Below, in pieces: positions 26,015 through 33,205 of a DNA stretch of 35,062 nt (position 1 is its first letter; every line of letters begins with the position of its first letter). The position numbers and the translations under genes were made by a program. This stretch comes from Prevotella sp. UBA2754. GTDB lineage: Bacteria > Bacteroidota > Bacteroidia > Bacteroidales > Bacteroidaceae. The stretch lies in assembly GCA_002353295.1 (NCBI GenBank), contig DEJG01000001.1, positions 4,074 through 39,135 of the forward strand, given 5' to 3'. The notes under the pieces are model-generated. The model was not told the origin of the DNA. It did not search any database and saw only the letters and a list, made by a program, of their open reading frames with translations.

Positions 26015-27321
26015 AATACTATAGTACCAATGGGAAAGCTCCCATCGCAGACCTGCAGAAAGCAGTAGTCAAAGGACTGGCAGAAGATCGCGGACTCTAC
26101 ATGCCTGAGCGTATCAAACCGCTGCCCAAGGAATTTTTCGACACCATCGAAACCAAGTCGTTCCAAGAGATAGCCTATACCGTAGCCGATGCTTTCTTCG
26201 GTGAGGATGTAGAAGCCGATGCGCTGAAGAAGATAGTCTATGACACGCTGTCGTTCGACTGCCCTGTAGTCAAGGTGAAGGATAATATCTACACGCTGGA
26301 ACTATTCCACGGTCCTACCCTCGCCTTCAAAGATGTGGGTGCACGCTTCATGGCACGTCTGTTGCAGTATTTTATCCTGAAAACTCAGAATACTCAGAAA
26401 AAATTGGTCAACGTGCTCGTAGCCACCTCTGGCGACACGGGTTCAGCTGTTGCCAACGGATTCCTGGGTGTTGACGGCATTCATGTCTATGTGCTCTATC
26501 CCAAAGGAAAGGTCAGCAAGATTCAGGAGAGCCAGTTTACCACCCTTGGCAAGAACATCACAGCCATCGAGGTGGATGGTGTGTTCGACGATTGTCAGGC
26601 ATTGGTGAAATCGGCTTTCATGGATGCAGAACTGAACGAGCACATGAAGTTGACTTCGGCAAACAGCATCAATGTAGCACGTTTCCTGCCACAGGCATTC
26701 TACTATTTCAATGCCTACGCCCGGATGAAGGCACTCGGAAAAGCCGACCGACTCGTCATGTGTGTCCCCAGCGGCAATTTCGGCAACATCTGTTCGGCTT
26801 TGTTTGGCCACGAGATGGGACTGCCTATTCATCGGTTTATTGCCGCCAATAATGCCAACGATATCTTCTACAAATACCTGCAAACGGGTAAGTACGAACC
26901 CAAGGCTTCCGTTCAGACACTGGCTAATGCTATGGATGTGGGCGACCCCTCTAACTTTGCACGCATCTACGACCTCTATGGCAAGAGTCACGAGCGCATC
27001 AGCAGCCTGATCAGTGGTGCTACGTATAATGACGAGCAGATTCGCGAAACCATGCGCCAGTGCTACAACGAGACGGGCTACATCCTCGACCCACACGGTG
27101 CCTGCGGCTATCGTGCTCTGCAAGAAGGGTTGAAAGACGGTGAAGTCGGTGTGTTTTGCGAGACAGCCCACCCTGCCAAGTTCAAGGAGACCGTTGATAG
27201 CATCATCGGTGCCGATATCGAGATACCCGAACGCTTGGCAGCCTTCATGAAAGGTCAGAAGCAGAGTGTAGAAATGACGAAGGATTTCAAGGACTTCAAG
27301 CGCTTCCTCATGAGCCGTTAA
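26011..27321 (+). CDS. thrC: Threonine synthase
   Basis: ThrC converts O-phosphohomoserine to threonine with pyridoxal phosphate. The 436-residue protein starts MKYYSTNGKAPI, typical of the bacterial enzyme. The cofactor lysine is Lys107 in GPTLAFKDVGARF. Other motifs are VATSGDTGSAVANGF and CVPSGNFGNICSALFG, which bind the phosphate of PLP. It is the last gene of the operon. Its stop overlaps the stop of the opposite-strand DUF5715 gene by four bases, and no intrinsic terminator is visible between them. Confidence 0.97.
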   Translation: MKYYSTNGKAPIADLQKAVVKGLAEDRGLYMPERIKPLPKEFFDTIETKSFQEIAYTVADAFFGEDVEADALKKIVYDTLSFDCPVVKVKDNIYTLELFHGPTLAFKDVGARFMARLLQYFILKTQNTQKKLVNVLVATSGDTGSAVANGFLGVDGIHVYVLYPKGKVSKIQESQFTTLGKNITAIEVDGVFDDCQALVKSAFMDAELNEHMKLTSANSINVARFLPQAFYYFNAYARMKALGKADRLVMCVPSGNFGNICSALFGHEMGLPIHRFIAANNANDIFYKYLQTGKYEPKASVQTLANAMDVGDPSNFARIYDLYGKSHERISSLISGATYNDEQIRETMRQCYNETGYILDPHGACGYRALQEGLKDGEVGVFCETAHPAKFKETVDSIIGADIEIPERLAAFMKGQKQSVEMTKDFKDFKRFLMSR

Positions 27322-28058
27322 CGAACGGTCATGTGGAAGCAACCTTGCTTCACCTCATACTTGATATAGCAGCGTCCTTGCTCGCGCATATCACGCAGCA
27401 CTTCGCTTAACACCCACTTTAGCGTATCGTCACGAACGGGTTGAGTGACAGCATGATACCGATTATAGCAAATATCAAAAGTTGTACCGAAGAGATGACA
27501 ACTGCGCTCCGTCGCATTGCCATTTCTTCGGCGCAGTTTTACTACGTCAGCCTCCGACCGGAGCACACTCGTCACAATGAATTGATTCAAGGGAACCCCC
27601 TTGACGTATAGACTATCATAGAACGCCCTGCCGATATCTTCCAGCAGGATGGCAGCCCGTGGCACCAAATAAGGTATCGAACTATAAAGCGGGTCAACGT
27701 GATAGTAAGGATTAGCCCCCACATACACCAGTTCCTTCTTTCGCTTCTCGGCATCCTCACGATTCTTCACAGGGCGCACTCCCCATTGTTCGGCAGCCAC
27801 AATCTGAGCCGCCTGACTATCGGGGAAACACTCCCTGTAGTTATTCACCCCGCGAATGCGATGCTTCTTTCCACCGAAAATGGGGTGCTGGCTATCAGCT
27901 TTTGAGGGTTGGCTATTAGCGATGATCTGTTGGCTTTCAGAGGCAGGCTGTTGGGGCTTTCTGGGCTCAGCCACTTCTGGGAAAACAGCCTTTACGAGTG
28001 CCAGCAGCACCACCGTTCCGGCAAACCCCAGCAAATATTTATTCTTTGTCAATTTCAT
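27318..28058 (-). CDS. DUF5715-like membrane-anchored protein with an M15-type zinc peptidase signature
   Basis: This 246-residue protein has an N-terminal hydrophobic signal anchor (about 8-27), a Pro/Gln/Ser-rich linker and a C-terminal domain outside the membrane. I chose the ATG at 28058; an upstream GTG (28076) overlaps a TACCTTCG promoter-like element. The domain contains SVLRSEADVVKLRRRNGNA, then Ser186-x-His188-xx-Gly191-xxx-Asp195 (SCHLFGTTFD), and a late Glu235 and His242 (GCFHM). The spacing equals the SxHxxGxxxD zinc motif of M15/VanY-type D,D-peptidases, whose second His comes near the C-terminus. I infer a periplasmic cell-wall peptidase or a derived non-catalytic relative. The DUF5715 label is from memory. 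Confidence 0.78.
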   Translation of the reverse strand: MKLTKNKYLLGFAGTVVLLALVKAVFPEVAEPRKPQQPASESQQIIANSQPSKADSQHPIFGGKKHRIRGVNNYRECFPDSQAAQIVAAEQWGVRPVKNREDAEKRKKELVYVGANPYYHVDPLYSSIPYLVPRAAILLEDIGRAFYDSLYVKGVPLNQFIVTSVLRSEADVVKLRRRNGNATERSCHLFGTTFDICYNRYHAVTQPVRDDTLKWVLSEVLRDMREQGRCYIKYEVKQGCFHMTVR

Positions 28059-28108
28059 TTGGCTGCGAAGGTACACATTTTCTCAGAGAAAAACGAATTT
28101 TTAAGCTA

Positions 28109-31100
28109 TCATTTTACAGTAGTATCTTCTGCAGCCATTTGCATATCTTTATGCTGCATGTTAATCTGTTGGGCTGACTGACGGGCCGCTTCGCGCACCA
28201 TAGGCGTGTATTCCTCAATGATGTGGCGCCAGTCGTTGAGGGTCATTTCCGGATAGCGATTTCCAAAGTATTCTATAGCTTCACGCCGCAACTCTGCATC
28301 ACTGATGTCGGCATCCATCTGAATGCGGTCGAACAGCATATTACGCAGACCGAGGTCCTCTTCCACATGACGTAGCTTCCGACTATGATAATTTTCATCC
28401 GTCGTCCCTAAGTATTTGCTCAGATATTCCTTCAATTTCTCTATCACCGTCTGTTTCTTCTCGCCACTCTCAGGCAGGAAGGGGTTTGAGGGTGGCAGAA
28501 TCTTGGCAATACCTGTACCTGTTTCTGTGACATATCCATCCATGAAGGCACGCTGAATGAAGTCAACGGTTTCTTTCTCCTTCAGGTTCTCTTCCTTGAT
28601 GATGGCGTCCAGTTCTGCCTTTTTCTCCTTTTCAATATATTGTTCCCATTGCTCGCCTACGTCAGCACCTCTTTCAGGTGTCATCTGCTCAATGAACCGT
28701 TCTATCAGTTCCCGCTTGTCGCGCATGTCAGGACTGGCGTCTATCTGTTTCCTCAGTTTCATGATGATGGTCTTGTCCTGACAATTCGTATCGTGATACT
28801 GCTGAACCAATAGCAGAATGTAGTTGATGTTTATCTGCACCTGCTTCACCAACTCCATTTCGAACACCAGGTCATCGGCAATGTTTTCCTTCTCTTTGGG
28901 AGAACGGGGCTTGTGAATCTCTTCGTAGATGGTGTTATACCATCCCAAATAGTCTTGGTAGTGCATTTCGGGTATAATGACCTTGTCTGCCGTAAATTCG
29001 TCGAAGGCACTCAGGATGTTTCTCAGTTTCAGGATAGCCCCAAACAGTCGGATAAACGCTTTCTTCTCTTCATCATCCACGATGCCCGCTATCTTCTCCA
29101 CTGCGAATTGCTCCATCAGCATCTGAACCAGCGCCTTGTAGGGTGGCATCTTATTGCCTTTGTCATCCTCATAGCCCAGCGAGTAGTATTCGTCGAACGA
29201 CTTCATGAACACCAGTCCTGCTGCATGCTCGTCGCCAAAGATGGAGATACTTTTCTTCGTAGCCTCTTCCAAGTTGCGGAAGCAGACAATGTTGCCGAAT
29301 GTCTTCACGCCATTCAGTATGCGGTTCGTACGACTATACGCCTGCAGAAGTCCGTGCATCTTCAGGTTCTTATCCACCCACAGCGTGTTCAGTGTCTTCG
29401 CATCGAATCCTGTGAGGAACATGCCTACCACAATCAGCAAATCCACCTTTTTCTGCTTCATCTTCAGCGACACGTCCTTATAGTACGACTGGAACTGCTC
29501 GCCCTCGGTCGAGAAGGTGGTGCCGAACATCTGGTTGTAATCGTCTATTGCCTTCTGCAATTCCTCTCTCGACGGCCCGTCCAGTTCGCTGGTGCTCTCT
29601 GGGTTCTCATCGTCCTGGAATCCCCATTCGTCATCCACCGCCTCATTGGCATTATACGTAAAGATGGTGGCTATCTTCAGACCGGTGCCCAGCTCAGCCT
29701 GCTGGCGCTTGAATTCCTTATAGTATTGAATAGCCGTTTTCACAGAGTCAACGGCAAAGATGCTGTTAAACTGGTGGCAAGTCTTCGTACCGAAGTTGTC
29801 CAGTATATAGCGCGTCACGATGCTGATGCGTCTGGGGTCGTGCAGAGCCTCGTCCGTATCAATACCCCACACCCGCTTGCTATCTACGTCGCTCTTCATC
29901 CTCATCGTCGAACTATAATCCACATGGAAGGGCAACACATTATTATCCCTGATGGCATTGATGATGGTGTAGGTATGCAGTGCCTTGGTGGGCATTCCCT
30001 TGTCATCCGGCTCACCGCCAAACAGCTGTGCCGTAGTGGTGTATTTACTGCCCGACGAGGCATTGATGGCGAAGATGGGGGTGCCTGTAAATCCAAACAT
30101 CAGGTAACGCTTGAATCGCTTCGTTATCTGTTGGCGCATCTCACCAAACTGGCTTCGGTGACACTCGTCGAATATCAGCACGATATTTTCCCGTTGCAGC
30201 ACCTCGCGCAGCCGTTCGTCCCCGTCGTAGAACTTGGGCTTCATCAGGTTCGACAGCTTCTGGATGGTGGTGATGATGATGTGCGCCTCTGGGTCTTTCA
30301 GTTGTTTCAGCAGGATGCGTGCCGATGAGTTCGAGTTCGCACAGTTGGGTTCGAAGTTGTCATACTCCTTCATCGTCTGATAGTCCAAATCCTTTCTGTC
30401 CACCACAAACAGCACTTTTGAGATGCCCTCCATCCTTGAAGCCAGCTGAGCCGTCTTAAACGAGGTCAGTGTCTTGCCTGAGCCTGTCGTATGCCAGATG
30501 TAGCCCCCAGCCTTGATGCTGCCCTGCCATTTGTTGTAGAGCGCCGTCTGTATGCGTTGCAATATCTTTTCCGTGGCTGCTATCTGGTAGGGACGCATCA
30601 CCATCAGTTGCTTGTCCACATTAAACACGCAATACTTTGTCAGCACGTTCAACAGCGTGTGTTTCGCAAAGAATGTCTTGGTGAAGTCGCGCAGGTCTGT
30701 CAGCAGCGTGTTCTCTTGGTCTGTCCAGTAGGTGGTAAACTCAAACGTCTGCCCATTCGTCTTGTGTCGGCGTGCTCCACCGTTGTTCTCCTGCTCCTTG
30801 GCAAAACGAGTGGTGTTCGAGTAGTATTTCGTCTGAGTACCATTCGAAATCACAAAAATCTGCACGAAGTCGAACATCGCCCTGCCTGCCCAGAACGAAT
30901 CACGCAGGTAGCGGTCTATCTGGTTGAAAGCCTCCTTGATGGGCACGCCACGCCGTTTCAGTTCTATGTGTACCAGGGGCAGTCCGTTCACCAGTATCGT
31001 CACGTCGTAGCGGTTCTTGTAGGCACCCTCTACCTCATACTGGTTGATCACCTGCAGGCGGTTGTTATACACGTTCTGCTTGTCAATCAGGCGTATGTTC

Positions 31101-31453
31101 TTTGTCAGCCCGTTATCCATCGTCAGAGCCAAGATATAACCCTTGCCCTGAATCATCTCCGTCTTGTCCTCGATGGTCATCTGCTCGTTCGAGATCATGG
31201 GCAACAGGCGCGCCCACTCGCTGTCGCTCAGGGTCACGTCGTTCAGCAGTTCCAACTGCCGTCTGAGGTTACGCAGCAGCCCTGCCTCGTCCTTCACCTG
31301 CACATAGTCATAGCCTTGTGATTGCAGTTGCTGAATCAGTGCAGCCTCCAGCCGTGCCTCGCTCTGGTAGCCCTCAGCCGGCTTGGCTTCCACCTCGTAG
31401 TGGGCCATCACCGTCTGGTGCTCCTGCTCTATGATGATTTTATAATCGTCCAT
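28109..31453 (-). CDS. hsdR: Type I restriction enzyme, R subunit
   Basis: HsdR is the motor and nuclease subunit of a type I restriction complex, cutting unmodified DNA after ATP-driven translocation. The 1114-residue protein carries an N-terminal PD-(D/E)xK nuclease region (YDVTILVNGLPLVHIELKRR, about 148-167). The helicase Walker A is HTTGSGKTLTS (about 318), and the DEAD-type Walker B is LIFDECHRSQFG (about 424). FGFTGTPIF follows, and further helicase motifs run to YSRTNRILN. The C-terminal part is helical, as in subunits that contact HsdM. The frame is intact. It is separated from hsdMS by a toxin-antitoxin pair on the other strand, and no clear TAnnTTTG promoter precedes it. Confidence 0.97.
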   Translation of the reverse strand: MDDYKIIIEQEHQTVMAHYEVEAKPAEGYQSEARLEAALIQQLQSQGYDYVQVKDEAGLLRNLRRQLELLNDVTLSDSEWARLLPMISNEQMTIEDKTEMIQGKGYILALTMDNGLTKNIRLIDKQNVYNNRLQVINQYEVEGAYKNRYDVTILVNGLPLVHIELKRRGVPIKEAFNQIDRYLRDSFWAGRAMFDFVQIFVISNGTQTKYYSNTTRFAKEQENNGGARRHKTNGQTFEFTTYWTDQENTLLTDLRDFTKTFFAKHTLLNVLTKYCVFNVDKQLMVMRPYQIAATEKILQRIQTALYNKWQGSIKAGGYIWHTTGSGKTLTSFKTAQLASRMEGISKVLFVVDRKDLDYQTMKEYDNFEPNCANSNSSARILLKQLKDPEAHIIITTIQKLSNLMKPKFYDGDERLREVLQRENIVLIFDECHRSQFGEMRQQITKRFKRYLMFGFTGTPIFAINASSGSKYTTTAQLFGGEPDDKGMPTKALHTYTIINAIRDNNVLPFHVDYSSTMRMKSDVDSKRVWGIDTDEALHDPRRISIVTRYILDNFGTKTCHQFNSIFAVDSVKTAIQYYKEFKRQQAELGTGLKIATIFTYNANEAVDDEWGFQDDENPESTSELDGPSREELQKAIDDYNQMFGTTFSTEGEQFQSYYKDVSLKMKQKKVDLLIVVGMFLTGFDAKTLNTLWVDKNLKMHGLLQAYSRTNRILNGVKTFGNIVCFRNLEEATKKSISIFGDEHAAGLVFMKSFDEYYSLGYEDDKGNKMPPYKALVQMLMEQFAVEKIAGIVDDEEKKAFIRLFGAILKLRNILSAFDEFTADKVIIPEMHYQDYLGWYNTIYEEIHKPRSPKEKENIADDLVFEMELVKQVQININYILLLVQQYHDTNCQDKTIIMKLRKQIDASPDMRDKRELIERFIEQMTPERGADVGEQWEQYIEKEKKAELDAIIKEENLKEKETVDFIQRAFMDGYVTETGTGIAKILPPSNPFLPESGEKKQTVIEKLKEYLSKYLGTTDENYHSRKLRHVEEDLGLRNMLFDRIQMDADISDAELRREAIEYFGNRYPEMTLNDWRHIIEEYTPMVREAARQSAQQINMQHKDMQMAAEDTTVK

Positions 31454-31479
31454 AAATCAAAAATTTTTCTTGTTTTTAA

Positions 31480-31509
31480 TTGTTGGTAATAAAATATTGT
31501 TTATCTTTG
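31480..31509 (+). promoter_or_regulatory. Promoter for the toxin-antitoxin operon
   Basis: TATCTTTG (31502-31509) is 19 bases after TTG (31480-31482). The antitoxin ATG at 31536 follows after 26 bases. The site lies in the short gap next to the hsdR start codon and points away from hsdR. Confidence 0.78.
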
Positions 31510-31535
31510 CAGCGGAAAATATAAAAATAGCAGTT

Positions 31536-31769
31536 ATGACAGCAGTACAAATGCAAATCAACACTGAGCTTTTCGGGGCTCTACAAGCCATATCGGGTGA
31601 CGAAGCCTTGATGAAAAAGGCTGTGCGTGCACTCAAGCGAATTGCTGCACAGAAGCAAACGAGCAATGTTATGCCAATAGCAGAGCTGGAGGAAATAGTA
31701 CGCCAGGGAGATAAGGAGATTGCTGCAGGTAATGTGCATCCCATTGCTATTGATGACCTATGGAAGTAG
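31536..31769 (+). CDS. Antitoxin partner of the YoeB-type toxin
   Basis: This 77-residue protein starts at the ATG at 31536 (MTAVQMQINTELFGALQAIS), 26 bases after its promoter; longer upstream frames run over the promoter. The N-terminal part (about 5-40) is a likely dimerising or DNA-binding segment. The C-terminal part (PIAELEEIVRQGDKEIAAGN, ending AIDDLWK) is acidic and amphipathic, as expected for a toxin-wrapping tail. It is not an obvious YefM/Phd protein. The role is assigned mainly because the toxin gene overlaps its end by 10 bases. It probably also represses the shared promoter. Confidence 0.8.
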   Translation: MTAVQMQINTELFGALQAISGDEALMKKAVRALKRIAAQKQTSNVMPIAELEEIVRQGDKEIAAGNVHPIAIDDLWK

Positions 31770-32026
31770 TTCTGCTTGAAAAAGCCCGTAAAGATCGTGA
31801 TTATTGGAAGAAGACGGGTAATGTAAAAATCATGAAGCGCATCACCGACCTGCTTAATGATATAGAGAAACATCCTTTTACTGGTATAGGCAAACCAGAG
31901 CCATTGAAAGGCAATCTCCAAGGCAAGTGGAGCAGGCGCATCAACAATGAGCACCGCATGGTTTACTCCATTAGCAGTGGACGTATTTACATTTATGTCT
32001 TTTCGTTGAAAGGTCATTATCTCTAA
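31760..32026 (+). CDS. yoeB: YoeB/Txe-family toxin (ribosome-dependent mRNA endonuclease)
   Basis: This 88-residue protein matches the YoeB family of the RelE superfamily, which cuts mRNA in the ribosomal A site. Motifs are GIGKPEPLKG with Glu47, GKWSRRINNEHRMVY with Arg66, and the terminal GHYL with His86 and Tyr87. These correspond to the catalytic Glu46, Arg65, His83 and Tyr84 of E. coli YoeB, so it appears active. Its start overlaps the antitoxin gene by 10 bases. Its stop overlaps the stop of hsdS on the other strand by 4 bases, so the two genes are tail to tail with no room for a terminator. Confidence 0.93.
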   Translation: MEVVLLEKARKDRDYWKKTGNVKIMKRITDLLNDIEKHPFTGIGKPEPLKGNLQGKWSRRINNEHRMVYSISSGRIYIYVFSLKGHYL

Positions 32027-33057
32027 ATTTTATCAAATGTCAGGAGTTTATTCCTGTAGTATTCATATTGCTTTTCGCGCTGCTTCAGCTGCGCTTCCAA
32101 GTTCGCTATCGATGCCTCGAACGTGTCGAGGATAGAAACAATGCGCTGCTGGACAGAGAGGGAGGGAATAGGGACAACTATGTCTTTCAGAATGGTTGCA
32201 GTTATTAGGGGCTGGCCTCCTCCCTTTGCGTATTTATTCAGTTTTTCTTTGACAAGAAAGTAGAATATGTATTTTTGACTTTTCTCATCCAATACATCAA
32301 CTATCAATGTATTGTCGGTTACATCGTATTTACCATAAGAAAGATGAACATAGCCTGCATTCGCCCCAACTCTCGCTACCAGGATTAGTGGCTTGTTATA
32401 GACAAAAATGTCAGAGTATGCAATAATCCCTGTTGAACCAAAGACGGGATATTTTCCCACTGTGTTCTTACTCTTATTCTTTCCTGACGATATTTTCTTT
32501 ACAACCTCACCCAGTGTTTTCATTCTCACCCCTTCTTTGCCTTCAAGGTCAAGGAGTTGGTCACGATAGAATTCATATTGTTTGCGACGCTGAGCGATTT
32601 GCGCTTTCAGGTTGTCGATGGCAGAAGTGAAGGTATCGAGTATCCCCACTATCCGCTCTTGCTCGGAAAGGGAGGGAATGGCAATCGGAAATTCTAACAG
32701 CATAGGTTTCCTTATAGAAGCAGCTGTAGATTTGTATGATTTTGCGTTTATGTAAGTTTTGAAATTAGCAAATAAGAAATAATAGATGTAACGACCTTCA
32801 AGATCATCAGATATAGGATGAACTCTGTATGTTCTTTGATGCAGACCATATTTGCCATGAATGTAATGGAAAATATCACCTATCCCACCTTCGCCTGGAA
32901 TTAATATTGCTTCCTCATCATACAAATATGTGTTTATTCGCAACACTTCTTGCGAACGAACAAAGAAAGGATATAAGCCATTATCACAGCTATCCTCTCT
33001 ATTATTTGAGCCTGTACCTATTTCACAAACCTCTCCTAACCTTTTCCACTCTACCAT
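32023..33057 (-). CDS. hsdS: Type I restriction-modification specificity subunit
   Basis: HsdS recognises the bipartite DNA target for both methylation and restriction. The 344-residue protein has two target-recognition domains (about 1-115 and 178-295). Each is followed by a conserved helical spacer: SLSEQERIVGILDTF with QYEFYRDQLL, and SLSVQQRIVSILDTF with QYEYYRNKLL. It is somewhat short for the family but complete. The start ATG lies 8 bases after GGAGG on the minus strand (33070-33066), a Shine-Dalgarno-like site unusual for this phylum. The small membrane-protein gene ends one base upstream. No invertible partner hsdS or recombinase gene is present. Confidence 0.94.
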   Translation of the reverse strand: MVEWKRLGEVCEIGTGSNNREDSCDNGLYPFFVRSQEVLRINTYLYDEEAILIPGEGGIGDIFHYIHGKYGLHQRTYRVHPISDDLEGRYIYYFLFANFKTYINAKSYKSTAASIRKPMLLEFPIAIPSLSEQERIVGILDTFTSAIDNLKAQIAQRRKQYEFYRDQLLDLEGKEGVRMKTLGEVVKKISSGKNKSKNTVGKYPVFGSTGIIAYSDIFVYNKPLILVARVGANAGYVHLSYGKYDVTDNTLIVDVLDEKSQKYIFYFLVKEKLNKYAKGGGQPLITATILKDIVVPIPSLSVQQRIVSILDTFEASIANLEAQLKQREKQYEYYRNKLLTFDKI

Positions 33058-33058
33058 C

Positions 33059-33202
33059 CTATTTTCCTCCTTTCTTTGTATTTTTCTTCCGCTTCTTTAA
33101 TTCCACGATAAGTGAGAGGATGGCGATAACCACTCCCAAAAGACCGACAAACAATGTTATGAGGTCGAAATTCTCTTTTGCCCAAGACATTAGTGCATCC
33201 AT
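33059..33202 (-). CDS. 47-residue single-pass membrane protein between hsdM and hsdS
   Basis: A 48-codon minus-strand frame encodes MDALMSWAKENFDLITLFVG, then LLGVVIAILSLIVELKKRKK and NTKKGGK. Residues about 13-34 form one hydrophobic helix. The tail is strongly basic (8 Lys/Arg in 12 residues), which predicts an N-out, C-in orientation by the positive-inside rule. It starts 3 bases after the hsdM stop and ends 1 base before the hsdS ATG; its last codons supply the GGAGG before hsdS. This tight packing argues strongly that it is translated. I do not recognise the family. It may tether or regulate the restriction complex, act against phage at the membrane, or serve mainly as a translational coupler. 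Confidence 0.7.
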   Translation of the reverse strand: MDALMSWAKENFDLITLFVGLLGVVIAILSLIVELKKRKKNTKKGGK

Positions 33203-33205
33203 ACG

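Noticed and set aside
26443..27342. 299-codon minus-strand frame within thrC
   Set aside because: Antisense to an intact threonine synthase, with composition typical of a complementary-strand shadow.
28913..30328. 471-codon open frame on the plus strand inside hsdR
   Set aside because: It lies antisense to a complete hsdR with all motifs. Its His/Leu/Val/Gln-rich translation is what the reverse strand of a biased gene gives. No promoter or family resemblance.
32023..33057. Invertible (phase-variable) hsdS shufflon
   Set aside because: Only one hsdS is present, with no inverted repeats to a second copy and no site-specific recombinase gene in the window.
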